This document shows positions 19,425 through 28,024 of a stretch of 64,000 nt of DNA, piece after piece. Within the stretch, counting starts at the first letter, position 1. Every line of letters begins with the position of its first letter. A program made the position numbers and the translations under genes. The stretch is from positions 1 to 64,000 of the forward strand of contig NZ_JHVK01000003.1 of the NCBI RefSeq assembly GCF_000620105.1, given 5' to 3'. The notes below the pieces were generated by a model. That model saw nothing but the letters and a program-made list of their open reading frames with translations, made no database searches and was not told the origin of the DNA. The stretch is from Microvirgula aerodenitrificans DSM 15089 (GTDB lineage: Bacteria > Pseudomonadota > Gammaproteobacteria > Burkholderiales > Aquaspirillaceae).

Positions 19425-20288
19425 GTGACGGCCGCGTTGGAACAGGCCCTGAGCAGCCGTGACGGCACGGCCTTGTCCGGACGGATCTGGCCCGCTGCCG
19501 CCCCGCGCGCGGTAGTGGCGCTGGTGCACGGGCTGGCCGAACACGGCGGCCGCTATGCTGCCTTTGCCGAGCGGCTGAACCGGGCCGGCATCTCGCTGGT
19601 CACGGTCGACCTGCGCGGCCATGGCCGCTCGGCCGGCGCCCGGGCGCGGGTGCGCCATTTTGATGACTACCTGGACGATGCCGAAGCCTTGCTGGCACTG
19701 GCCGGCCGCCACTGTCCGGCCGGCGTGCCGCTGTTCCTGATGGGACACAGCATGGGCGGCGCAATTGCCGCGCTATGGGCGATCGAGCGCCTGCCCGCCA
19801 GCGGGGTGGCGCTGGCCGGGCTGATCCTGAGCAGCCCGGCGCTGTCGCTCGGTGCCGACGTACCACGCTGGATGATTGCCGTCGCCCAGGTGATCGGTCG
19901 CCTTGCGCCGGGCCTGCCGGTGCGGCGCATTGACGCCGCGCTGCTGTCCCGCGATCCGCTTGTGGTTGCCGACAACCGTGCCGACCCGCTGGTCCATCAC
20001 TGTGGCGTACCGGCGCGAACCGGCGCCGAACTGATCGTGGCCATGCGCCGCATTGCGGCCGGCCGGCAGACGTTGACGCTGCCGGTACGCGTGTTCCATG
20101 GCACCGCCGACCGACTGACCGAGCCGGACGGCAGCCGCGAATTCGCGGCTGGCGTGGGCTCGGCCGATGTCGATCTGGCCCTGTATCCGGACAACTACCA
20201 TGAGACGCTGAATGATCTGGATCGCGACCGGGTTATTGATGAGTTGATTGGGTGGATTGAGGGGTGTTTGTCGGGGGGGCGTTCATGA
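19425..20288 (+). CDS. Alpha/beta hydrolase (monoacylglycerol lipase-like)
   Basis: A 287-residue serine hydrolase of the Hydrolase_4 / lysophospholipase type. The family signature VHGLAEHGGRY is near the N-terminus. The catalytic Ser is in GHSMGG, Asp in FHGTADRLTEP and His in DNYHETLND. Relatives cleave monoacylglycerols or lysophospholipids; the substrate here is unknown. GTG start two bases after the moeA stop suggests it rides on the mobB-moeA operon. Nothing ties it to molybdenum cofactor. Confidence 0.88.
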   Translation: MTAALEQALSSRDGTALSGRIWPAAAPRAVVALVHGLAEHGGRYAAFAERLNRAGISLVTVDLRGHGRSAGARARVRHFDDYLDDAEALLALAGRHCPAGVPLFLMGHSMGGAIAALWAIERLPASGVALAGLILSSPALSLGADVPRWMIAVAQVIGRLAPGLPVRRIDAALLSRDPLVVADNRADPLVHHCGVPARTGAELIVAMRRIAAGRQTLTLPVRVFHGTADRLTEPDGSREFAAGVGSADVDLALYPDNYHETLNDLDRDRVIDELIGWIEGCLSGGRS

Positions 20289-20595
20289 GGGGATGGGGGG
20301 CGGATTTGCAACCGGGCGAGTTTCGCTTGGGGGCCTTGGGAGGCTGCTGTTCGGCCAAAGCTGCTGTTCAGCCCTCCTTGCTTGAGTGGCATATGCAGCG
20401 CCAAAAGCAGCCCGCGCGGTCTCAACAAAATCTGGCTCGATTCAATTGATCACCTGGCAATCACTGCATGCTGGACTTATTTGGTGACGGTGCTTGAAGA
20501 GCTCAGTCAGCCCGACCAACTGCTGAAGGTCAGACGCAGAAACCGAAGGCAGTTGGCCCCAAGATGACTGAGTGCCTGGTTGCGTTGAGGAGTCA
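20289..20595. other. Gene-free stretch, 307 bases
   Basis: I see no supported gene. A short direct repeat (GCTGCTGTTC at 20344-20353 and 20361-20370) is present. Base composition becomes more AT-rich here, marking the start of the accessory region. Confidence 0.5.
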
Positions 20596-21750
20596 TCAAG
20601 CGGCAGGTGGTGTTGCCTCAACAAGTGGAAACCAGCCCTTGGCCACCTGAATGACGCCCCACAATTTGTCGGGGATCGTCAGTTGCGGCACGCGGTCGGA
20701 ATCGAGCGCTGTGGCAATCTCTGTTCCCCGTCCTTCGGTGGCGAGTTCTACCCATTTCGGATTCATCACCAGCCCCTGTCCGATTGCGACCAACTCCAGG
20801 CCCGTCGCGAGTGCTTTTTCGGCATCATCGGGCGTCCGGATAAGACCCGCTGCAATCAAGGGAATGCGGTTGGCAACGTGCTCAACAATCAGCTCGGCAG
20901 TGGTTTGCTCGCCGCTGTAGTCCGCAGGTCTGGCATTCGGAATGTCAAAGAGCGACGCATGAAGGTAATCGACCCCCGCCTCGATCAGCCGGTCGATCAG
21001 CACGTAGCTGTCGCCAATCCGTAGCGCTCCTTCGCCAGGCTCTTCCGGTGAGATGCGGTAGCCCAGCAGGAATGGCCGCTTGGCGTGTTCGGCGATGACC
21101 CGCTGTGCTTCGCGTACGACGGCCAGGGGGAAGCGCATACGGTTTTCGAGCGAGCCACCCCATTCATCCTCGCGCTGGTTGAACATGGGCGAGAAGAAGT
21201 TCTGGATGAGAAAGCCATGAGCGCCATGCAGCTCGATGCCGTCGAAGCCTGCCTCAATGGCGCGACGAGTTGTTTCGCCGAACGCTCGGATGATCCCTTC
21301 GATTTCTTCCTTGCTCAGCGCATGACTGGTCACTTCGGCGCTATTGAACGGGCTGGGCGGTACCTTCAGCGCACTGGCACTGACAACGCGACCATCCGGC
21401 ACGAGGTGTGGCAAGGCTTTGTTGCCGGCGTGGAATATTTGCAAGATGGCTGGCGCTCCGCCGCTCCTGGCTGCTTCCGACAGGCGACGGAGGCTGGGAA
21501 TAAAGCGATCATCGTGACTGGCGAATTCGTCAGTGAAGCCGATGCCGTCCGGCGTCACGTGCGTGCAACCCGTCACCACCATGCCAACACCGTTGACGCG
21601 AGCGCGGTAGTAGGCCACCTCCTGGTCGGAGATGCTGCCATCCGGATTCGCCGACCATGTCGTCATCGGTGCCATCACAGCGCGGTTGCGCAGGGTCAGG
21701 CCGTTCTTGAAAGCCAAAGGCTGAAGCAGTCTCGATATGGTTTGGGTCAT
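20596..21750 (-). CDS. Old Yellow Enzyme family NADH:flavin oxidoreductase
   Basis: FMN-dependent ene-reductase of 384 residues. The TIM-barrel family is shown by NRAVMAPMTTWSANPDG near the N-terminus, IFHAGNKA, and GFDGIELHGAHGFLIQNFFSPMFNQREDEWG-type sequence mid-protein with the conserved His-Gly-Ala-His; AAGLIRTPDDAEKAL forms the phosphate site. Such enzymes reduce activated C=C bonds or nitro groups. I place the start at 21750 (MTQTISRLLQP, GGAG upstream) rather than 21906. It is divergent from an AraC regulator that probably controls it. Confidence 0.88.
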   Translation of the reverse strand: MTQTISRLLQPLAFKNGLTLRNRAVMAPMTTWSANPDGSISDQEVAYYRARVNGVGMVVTGCTHVTPDGIGFTDEFASHDDRFIPSLRRLSEAARSGGAPAILQIFHAGNKALPHLVPDGRVVSASALKVPPSPFNSAEVTSHALSKEEIEGIIRAFGETTRRAIEAGFDGIELHGAHGFLIQNFFSPMFNQREDEWGGSLENRMRFPLAVVREAQRVIAEHAKRPFLLGYRISPEEPGEGALRIGDSYVLIDRLIEAGVDYLHASLFDIPNARPADYSGEQTTAELIVEHVANRIPLIAAGLIRTPDDAEKALATGLELVAIGQGLVMNPKWVELATEGRGTEIATALDSDRVPQLTIPDKLWGVIQVAKGWFPLVEATPPAA

Positions 21751-21970
21751 TTGAATCGGATCTCCATCGTTGAAAAAGCGCTCTGCGGTGGTTTGTGCTC
21801 CCATGGCAAGCAGTGTGTTCCTGAATGCCTTGGTTCCGTTTGCCAAAACCGTCGCGTTTCTTGCCTGATGTGATGAGCTTCGATCAATGAAGGGCCTGGT
21901 CTGCATTCGGCAATGCTAAGCTTCAATCACGAAACACAAAGGAAAACACAAGTTTTCATGGAGGTATCCA

Positions 21971-22894
21971 GTGACCATTGAAGCAAAGCCTGACATCGGA
22001 GAACTTGTCAGTCTGGTGGGCAACATTGCACAAATCGATGGAGACTACGACACACCGATTGCAGCGCTGAAACTTCGTCGCTGCAGTTCCACCACCGATC
22101 CGATGCCCTGCATTTATGGCCTGGGCCTTGCGCTGATCGTGCAGGGCGGCAAGCGGATCACACTGGGCGATGAGGTCTTCGACTACGGGGTCGGACAATC
22201 CCTTATCACCACCGTGGACATGCCCGTGGTGGCGTACGTCACTCGTGCCAGCGCCGCAGAACCTTTCCTCGGGATTTGGCTGGAACTGGATGCTCGTCTT
22301 ATTGCCCAGATGGCGGCGGAGATGGAGTTTGCGGCCCCGCTCCAGGCCTCGACGGCACGAGGAGTATCCCTTGTTGCACTGGAGCCAGGTCTGCAGGATG
22401 CGCTGACCCGCTTGCTCCGGCTGCTCGCCGAGCCATCACTGATTCCTCTCCTCGCCCCCCTGATCCAGCAGGAGATCGTCGTTCGCTTGCTGCATGGGGG
22501 GCATGGCTCCAACCTGCGCCGTCTCGTTGCGATAGGCTCGCCGAGCCAGCAAATTGCCAAGGTGGTCACATGGCTGAAACAGCACTACACAGAGAGCGTG
22601 CTGATAGATGATCTCGCGGCCAAAGCTCACATGAGCCCTTCAACTTTTCGGCAGCATTTTCGTGCAGTGGTCGGCGTGAGTCCCTTGCAGTACCTGAAGA
22701 ACCTGCGGCTACTCGATGCCCGGCAACTGATGCTCAATGAGAATCTGGATGCGGGCAGTGCGGCGACACGTGTCGGGTACGAGAGCGCATCACAGTTCAG
22801 TCGGGAGTACAGCCGATTATTCGGAGATCCTCCGAATCGCGATATCAAGCGGATGCGGGAATCCAGTTGGGCGAGAGACGGACAAAGCCACTAA
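21971..22894 (+). CDS. AraC-family transcriptional regulator
   Basis: A 307-residue regulator with an N-terminal AraC_N-type cupin domain (residues 20-170) and a C-terminal double helix-turn-helix (about 195-300) ending SASQFSREYSRLFGDPPNRD, the AraC signature. GTG start with GGAGG six bases upstream. The divergent Old Yellow Enzyme gene, 220 bases away, is the likely target. Confidence 0.9.
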   Translation: MTIEAKPDIGELVSLVGNIAQIDGDYDTPIAALKLRRCSSTTDPMPCIYGLGLALIVQGGKRITLGDEVFDYGVGQSLITTVDMPVVAYVTRASAAEPFLGIWLELDARLIAQMAAEMEFAAPLQASTARGVSLVALEPGLQDALTRLLRLLAEPSLIPLLAPLIQQEIVVRLLHGGHGSNLRRLVAIGSPSQQIAKVVTWLKQHYTESVLIDDLAAKAHMSPSTFRQHFRAVVGVSPLQYLKNLRLLDARQLMLNENLDAGSAATRVGYESASQFSREYSRLFGDPPNRDIKRMRESSWARDGQSH

Positions 22895-23001
22895 GAGCGG
22901 CCACCTGTGCCAGAGGGCCTTCGGCATGGAAACCACCACGTGCCGACACAATGCAAAGACCGACGCCGCCGCCGCCGAAGCCGTGATGCCTGAAAGCCTA
23001 T

Positions 23002-23958
23002 TTAAACCTCAGTGCCCGGATATCGGCCAGAGCGAGGGTAATCATTCCCCTGCAGCCTGGACGATGGAGTGGCCTCATTGAAAGCCGGGATCTCCGAAAA
23101 CACATCGGCGATGAAGTCCATGAACGCGATTGCCCGGGTTGGCAGAAGCCGGTTGGCGACATAGACGATCTGCACAGGGACAGCCGGTGCTGAATATCCC
23201 GTCAGGATGTACTTCAGGCGCCCGCTCTTCAAGCCTTCGTCAAACAGCCATGCCGGTCCGTGCCCAACCCCCAGTCCCGCGGTGACTGCTGCGCGGACGG
23301 CGTCGGGCGAGTTCACTCTCAGCCTGCCGGAAACCGGAATTTCGGTATTGCGGAAGCGCCATGTCGCACCAGACGCCAGCAAGGTGTAGACCACGCAGTC
23401 GTGCTCGCGCAGATCATCAGGTGTCCGGGGAATCCCGCGTTTGGCCAGGTAATCCTCACTGGCCACGAAGACGCGTTCGTACGACCCGATGCGCCGGGCG
23501 CGGAGTGCGCTGTCCTCCAGTTGTCCGATGCGAATCGCGAGTTCGGTCCCCTCATTGACGAGGTCCACGTAGCGATCGTTGATCTGCAGATCCAGCGTCA
23601 GTCTGGGATAACGCTCCAGGAATGCCGGCACGTGTGGCAACACGAAGGCATGGGCGAGCGCGGTGGGACAGGCGACGCGCAAGAGCCCTGACGGATCGGC
23701 ATTGCTCCTGAATGAGGATTCGGACTCCTCCACCGCGTCGAGGATTCGCCGGATGTCGGCGTAGTAGCGTTCGCCCTCCGGCGTCAGAGACAGCTTGCGC
23801 GTGGATCGGTGCAGCAGCCGCGTTTGCAGGTGGTCTTCCAGCGCTGCCACGTAGCGACTGACGTTGGGTTGCCCCAGGCCCAGATCGCGTCCTGCCGCAG
23901 AAAAGCTGCCGGTCTCCACGGCGCGCGCGAAGCAGGTCATCAAGAGAAATCGGTCCAC
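23002..23958 (-). CDS. LysR-family transcriptional regulator
   Basis: A 318-residue LysR protein with HTH ETGSFSAAGRDLGLGQPNVS and an effector domain similar to the CrgA/DmlR branch. I chose GTG at 23958 (MDRFLLMTCF), which has GGAGG four bases before it, over the ATG at 23979. It is divergent from the damaged SDR gene, and an inverted repeat lies between them. Confidence 0.9.
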   Translation of the reverse strand: MDRFLLMTCFARAVETGSFSAAGRDLGLGQPNVSRYVAALEDHLQTRLLHRSTRKLSLTPEGERYYADIRRILDAVEESESSFRSNADPSGLLRVACPTALAHAFVLPHVPAFLERYPRLTLDLQINDRYVDLVNEGTELAIRIGQLEDSALRARRIGSYERVFVASEDYLAKRGIPRTPDDLREHDCVVYTLLASGATWRFRNTEIPVSGRLRVNSPDAVRAAVTAGLGVGHGPAWLFDEGLKSGRLKYILTGYSAPAVPVQIVYVANRLLPTRAIAFMDFIADVFSEIPAFNEATPSSRLQGNDYPRSGRYPGTEV

Positions 23959-24049
23959 GCAGCCTCCGTATTCATGCACTCAGGGCATTAAATATATTCA
24001 ATACGACCATCTTATCCAGATTGAAGCATAGGTGCACATTTCTCCCTGC

Positions 24050-24064
24050 CGACCACCGTGGTCG
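24050..24064. promoter_or_regulatory. Inverted repeat upstream of the SDR
   Basis: CGACCAC (24050-24056) and GTGGTCG (24058-24064) surround one base, 20 bases before the SDR start. It is a candidate operator for the divergent LysR protein. Confidence 0.4.
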
Positions 24065-24083
24065 TTACTGAATGGAGAACACA

Positions 24084-24836
24084 ATGTCACGCTTGCAAGG
24101 TAAACGTACGCTCATCACCGGTGGCACCAGCGGCATCGGTCTGGAAACCGCAAAACAGTTCCTGGCCGAAGGCGCTCGCGTCATCGTCACGGGCGTCAAT
24201 CCCGATTCAATCGCAAAGGCCCGGGCTGAACTCGGGCCCGAGGTTCCGGTGCTGCGCGCTGACTCGGCCAGCGTCGCTGCGCAAAGGGAACTGGCGTAGG
24301 CCGTCAAGGACCACTACGGCCAGCTCGATGTCGCCTTCCTCAATGCCGGCGTATCCATGTGGCTGCCGATCGAGGAATGGACGGAAGAGATGTTCGACCG
24401 TTCCTTCGATATCAACGTCAAGGGGCCGTATTTCTTGCTTCAGGCACTGCTGCCGGTGTTTGCGAATCCCGCCTCCGTCATCCTGACAACCTCGGTCAGC
24501 GCGCATGCCGGCGCGGATCGCTCTTCCGTCTATGCCGCCACCAAGGCCGCATTCCTGAACATGTCGAAGACGCTGTCGACGGAATTGCTGGGGCGCGGGA
24601 TTCGCGTCAACGCGGTCAGTCCCGGCCCGGTCGAAACGCCGCTGTACGACAAGCTCGGCATCCCCGATGCCTATCGCGCGCAGGTGAACAAGGACATCGC
24701 CGCCACTATCCCGCTCGGCCGCTTCGGTACCGCCGACGAGGTAGCCAAGGCGGTGCTGTATCTGGCCTCCGACGAGTCCCGCTGGACGCTCGGTTCGGAA
24801 ATCGTCGTGGATGGCGGCCGCCTGCTCAACCGCTGA
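24084..24836 (+). pseudogene. Short-chain dehydrogenase with in-frame amber stop
   Basis: A complete SDR reading frame of about 250 codons starts MSRLQGKRTLITGGTSGIG and ends GSEIVVDGGRLLNR. It is interrupted by TAG at 24297-24299, after residues VAAQRELA. The same frame continues at once with AVKDHYGQLDVAFLNAGVS and keeps the active-site region SVYAATKAAF. A CAG-to-TAG change would explain it. The N-terminal fragment alone (71 residues) lacks the catalytic part. A restart at 24357 is conceivable but would lack the nucleotide fold. Divergent from a LysR gene. Confidence 0.88.
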
Positions 24837-24974
24837 CCACGCAAGGCTGGCGTCCAGGTCGCCGCATTCGGTAACAAGCCCTCGGCTTCAAGACCGCAGC
24901 CAACAGGCAGGAGGGGCGTGGCGAATATCCCCGCGCCCCTTCCTCGATCCCACCCTTCAAAACCCGACCTGACA

Positions 24975-25649
24975 ATGCCCACGCTTACCCTGATCAGCCA
25001 CCCGCTGTGCCCCTTCGTTCAGCGAGCCGCCATCGTGTTGCTCGAAAAACAGGTTCCGTTTCATCGCATCAATGTGGATCTTGGTGACAAACCCGCCTGG
25101 TTTCTGGCGATTTCACCGACCGGCAAAGTCCCCCTGCTTCAGGTGCAGGATGCATATGGCGCGGAGGAAATACTGTTCGAGAGTGTGGCTATCTGCGAAT
25201 ACCTGCAGGAAACCCGGCCCGGTCCCGGCCTCTATCCGGATGATCCTCTGATGCGAGCGAAGCACCGAGCATGGATTGAATTTGGCTCCGCAACCCTGGA
25301 AGAGGCCTGGGGGTATCTGAACGCCAGGGATCAAGCTAGCGCCGATCTGAAAGCCGCTTCGCTCAAGGACAAACTGGCTCAACTCGAAAAGATTCTCGGG
25401 TCTGGCCCGTACTTTGCGGGTGAGGCCTTTGGCATGGTGGATGCGGTTTTTGCGCCCGTTTTCCGCTATTTCGATGTGCTGGAAACCGATAGCACCGAAT
25501 CGCTGTTCACAGACTTTCCCGGGGTCAATGCCTGGCGCAAAGCGCTCAGTGCGAGAGCGAGCGTGAGCGCTGCAGTTTCCGCAGATTATCCGGCGCTTTT
25601 TCAGGCGCACTTGCAGCGTCAGCAAGCCTTGCTGATGAAGGAGGTTTAA
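24975..25649 (+). CDS. Glutathione S-transferase family protein
   Basis: A 224-residue GST. The N-terminal thioredoxin-like domain has a Cys12-Pro-Phe active site (LCPFVQRAAI), the cis-proline segment TGKVPLLQV and ESVAICEYL, followed by the all-helical domain. Cys-type GSTs (omega, beta, DHAR-like) catalyse thiol transfer or reductive dehalogenation more than classical conjugation. It lies 138 bases after the broken SDR on the same strand and may have been part of the same detoxification unit. Confidence 0.85.
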   Translation: MPTLTLISHPLCPFVQRAAIVLLEKQVPFHRINVDLGDKPAWFLAISPTGKVPLLQVQDAYGAEEILFESVAICEYLQETRPGPGLYPDDPLMRAKHRAWIEFGSATLEEAWGYLNARDQASADLKAASLKDKLAQLEKILGSGPYFAGEAFGMVDAVFAPVFRYFDVLETDSTESLFTDFPGVNAWRKALSARASVSAAVSADYPALFQAHLQRQQALLMKEV

Positions 25650-26114
25650 GACGCCTCCAGCCGTATCTGGCCGGGTCGGCATGCTCGGGAACAGACCGGA
25701 GTCATACCTCGACGATGGGTTTGGCTTGAGCGAGGATTTCCAATGCGCGAACGCGTCATTTTATTCTGGTATTACGAATGACGCTTGCCAGCCTGAAGCC
25801 GCCCCTCAAGCTGATTGAGGTAGACGATGCACTGGAGATCTCAGAGCAAACGGAAATCCAGCCTCGTGCGGCGGCCGTGGCAGAGCCTGTTTTGGGCTCG
25901 TCACCACCGCCGTCTTGCATGCTGTATTCGCACTACCGCCCGATAGCCGATTCGGATGAGTTCGACGTATCCGTTATTTGAGACCGGCCGAACAGGCCAG
26001 GCGTGCAGCTCGGCCGAAGCGGCCAAGACCGTTATGCAGGCATCAACGTTTTCGTGGTCGCCCAGGTGTGGAGTGCGGGAGTGATCTCAGACAGGGTCGC
26101 TTCTGTTTGCGCCC
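25650..26114. other. Gene-free stretch, 465 bases
   Basis: The only open frame of note (25778-25981, 67 codons, MTLASLKPPLKLIEVDDA...) lacks a ribosome site and resembles nothing I know. I see no terminator with a T-run. It may be remnant DNA. Confidence 0.5.
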
Positions 26115-26960
26115 TCACGCTTCGGTCTCGTAAAACAGCCCGTACTTCCCCTTTGTTTGCTTGATTCGCGCGAAACCGGCCTCTCCCAGATGCATGCCGG
26201 CGATCAAAAGCCCTTCGGAACTGACCCTGTCCAGCAGACGTGATCGGGTGGCGGCTGCCAGGGATGGGTCCTGGTCAAATGCAATCGACACGTCCGGTCG
26301 CTGAATCTGGATATACGGAAAATGCACGATATCTCCCCAGACAAGCAGACTCTGGTCACGGGATTCGACGATATATCCGGTATGCCCGTCGGTATGCCCT
26401 GGTAACGGCATCGCGCTGATCCCGGAGAGCACCTCTCCTTTATCGAAAGTACGCAGCTTGTCGCTATAGCCGTGGAATACCTGACGCGCGATCAGGAAAT
26501 TACCGCGCGCCCGCTCACTGGCACGGGCCAGATTTGCGTCGTCCTGCCAGAACTTGACCTCGCGCCGATGCACAACCAGTTCCGCATTCGGAAAAATCAC
26601 TTGTCCGGCAGCATTCACCAGCCCGCCGACATGGTCGGGGTGGGCGTGCGTGAGCAGGATGGTATCGATCATGGATGGCTCGATGCCAGCCAGCAACAAA
26701 TTGGCCTGCAGCCGCCCGCCCCATTGCTTGATACCGCCAGCGCCACCATCGACAAGAATGGTGCGCCCGGCGCTGCGTATCACGTAGCAGTTGATATGTA
26801 TCGCAGAGGGCTCATTCTGACCCGCATCGCGCTGGATTCCGGACGCTTCGGACGCGTCGATGTTCGAGAGGAAATCGAGGCTGGCATTGAGGTAGCCATC
26901 GCTGATTGCGGTGACCGTGAAATCCCCGACCTGCTGACCGGGAAAGGCAAGGATGGACAC
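26115..26960 (-). CDS. MBL-fold metallohydrolase
   Basis: A 281-residue metallo-beta-lactamase-fold enzyme. The zinc motif THAHPDH places His105, His107, Asp109 and His110. Later ligands appear as LPGHTDGHTGY and VWGDIVHFPYIQ. The arrangement is like AHL lactonase/AttM-type and GumP-like hydrolases, but the substrate cannot be assigned. It is the third gene of an operon with an unknown protein and a tautomerase, under a divergent LysR gene. Confidence 0.88.
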   Translation of the reverse strand: MSILAFPGQQVGDFTVTAISDGYLNASLDFLSNIDASEASGIQRDAGQNEPSAIHINCYVIRSAGRTILVDGGAGGIKQWGGRLQANLLLAGIEPSMIDTILLTHAHPDHVGGLVNAAGQVIFPNAELVVHRREVKFWQDDANLARASERARGNFLIARQVFHGYSDKLRTFDKGEVLSGISAMPLPGHTDGHTGYIVESRDQSLLVWGDIVHFPYIQIQRPDVSIAFDQDPSLAAATRSRLLDRVSSEGLLIAGMHLGEAGFARIKQTKGKYGLFYETEA

Positions 26961-26978
26961 AATACGTCTCCAGAGCGG

Positions 26979-27305
26979 TTAGTTTCGGGCGTAAATGTTT
27001 GACGCGGCATAACCAAAACACCGAATGCGCGCGGCAAGACCCGTGTGATGAGCGATGGTGTTGTCCAAAGCGGTCATGAACCGGTTCATGACCGCAGGTG
27101 TGCGAAACACCTCAAGGCGATACCGGATTTCCGCAAAGACGGGATGCCCCTGGCCGGGTTGTACATTGATATAAATGACATGAACATTTTTGAGTTGCGC
27201 CTCAAGGATTCCGGTACAGAGCTTGATGCAGTCGCGGGAAAGCCCGGCAAGGCACTCTTCGGACGGCATCTGGCCCGCGTCAATGTAGAAGGTCAGGTTT
27301 GGCAT
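26979..27305 (-). CDS. Tautomerase superfamily protein
   Basis: A 108-residue protein beginning MPNLTFYIDAGQMP, with Pro2 as the expected catalytic base, as in 4-oxalocrotonate tautomerase/MIF-like enzymes. I chose 27305 over the ATG at 27341 because Pro must follow Met. It overlaps the upstream gene by 26 bases and is 18 bases from the MBL gene, so it is translationally linked to both. Confidence 0.8.
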   Translation of the reverse strand: MPNLTFYIDAGQMPSEECLAGLSRDCIKLCTGILEAQLKNVHVIYINVQPGQGHPVFAEIRYRLEVFRTPAVMNRFMTALDNTIAHHTGLAARIRCFGYAASNIYARN

Positions 27306-27858
27306 CGCTGGCCTGCCTGTTTTCCCCGGCCGGAAGGGCACCGGCGCGGGTCAATTGCGTCGTCATCGGCTCGTACAGGTCTACGCCCTCCGGGAGCGTC
27401 TCGACAAGGTGGAGCTTGCTCCGGGGCAGGATGGCGAGCCACCGCCGTTCCGGATACTTTTCCAGCGCAACGGCCTGCATGCCCAGCGGTTCGAGGCCCA
27501 TCGCAATCAGCGAGTCGGGGCCCTTTGTACCCAGAACGAGGAGTTCGTCGGCATGGACTGCCGGCGCCAGACCAATGTCACTGTAGAGATTGCGGTGCCA
27601 GTCGGTGATCTGTTGCTGCCACCGCGCGAAATTGCCGCCGCCTTTGCGGCGATATTCCTCTCTCGTCAGGACATCAAGGCCGTCCACCGTGTGGATGGCC
27701 AGGTAGACGGGACAACCTTCGCTGATCGATTTGAAACGTTGCGAGGAATGAAAGCCGGTTACCGAGATGAGCGCGGGCAGTTTTTCAAGGCTGTAGAAGT
27801 CGTTCCATTCGGCTTCGCTGGCAGGATCGGCGAAGCTGCATTCCACGGTATAGATCAT
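27280..27858 (-). CDS. Uncharacterised protein, possible dimeric alpha/beta barrel
   Basis: I do not recognise this 192-residue protein beyond a general likeness of its N-terminus to dimeric alpha/beta-barrel (EthD/monooxygenase-like) folds (MIYTVECSFADPASEAEWNDFY, LPALISVTGFHSSQRFK). A second part (about 110-190) has no recognisable motif. Start at 27858 follows the conserved-looking segment. First gene of the operon with tautomerase and MBL enzyme. Confidence 0.7.
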   Translation of the reverse strand: MIYTVECSFADPASEAEWNDFYSLEKLPALISVTGFHSSQRFKSISEGCPVYLAIHTVDGLDVLTREEYRRKGGGNFARWQQQITDWHRNLYSDIGLAPAVHADELLVLGTKGPDSLIAMGLEPLGMQAVALEKYPERRWLAILPRSKLHLVETLPEGVDLYEPMTTQLTRAGALPAGENRQASDAKPDLLH

Positions 27859-27917
27859 CGGATTTTCCTTCGTTACGGTTAAGCATTCTTCCGCGAACAC
27901 GTGATGCTCATTGCAGT

Positions 27918-27939
27918 AACATCATGGTAGTCTGATGTT
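27918..27939. promoter_or_regulatory. Inverted repeat, candidate LysR operator
   Basis: AACATCA (27918-27924) and TGATGTT (27933-27939) surround eight bases in the divergent region between the operon and the LysR gene. Confidence 0.4.
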
Positions 27940-27959
27940 TTCGGCCTATATAACGAAAT

Positions 27960-27997
27960 AAAGTCAGCCTTCAGTGATATTTAATCAAGCTGACTTT
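27960..27997. promoter_or_regulatory. Nested inverted repeat upstream of lysR
   Basis: Perfect 9-bp arms AAAGTCAGC (27960-27968) and GCTGACTTT (27989-27997) enclose inner arms TGAT and ATCA. It ends 27 bases before the LysR start, so it may be an autoregulatory operator or a leader hairpin. Confidence 0.5.
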
Positions 27998-28024
27998 GAA
28001 TCCATTTTGATCGGCGAGACTTCA

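Noticed and set aside
25778-25981. A 67-codon plus-strand frame in the gap after the GST gene
   Set aside because: No ribosome site, no homology I can recognise, and no operon link.
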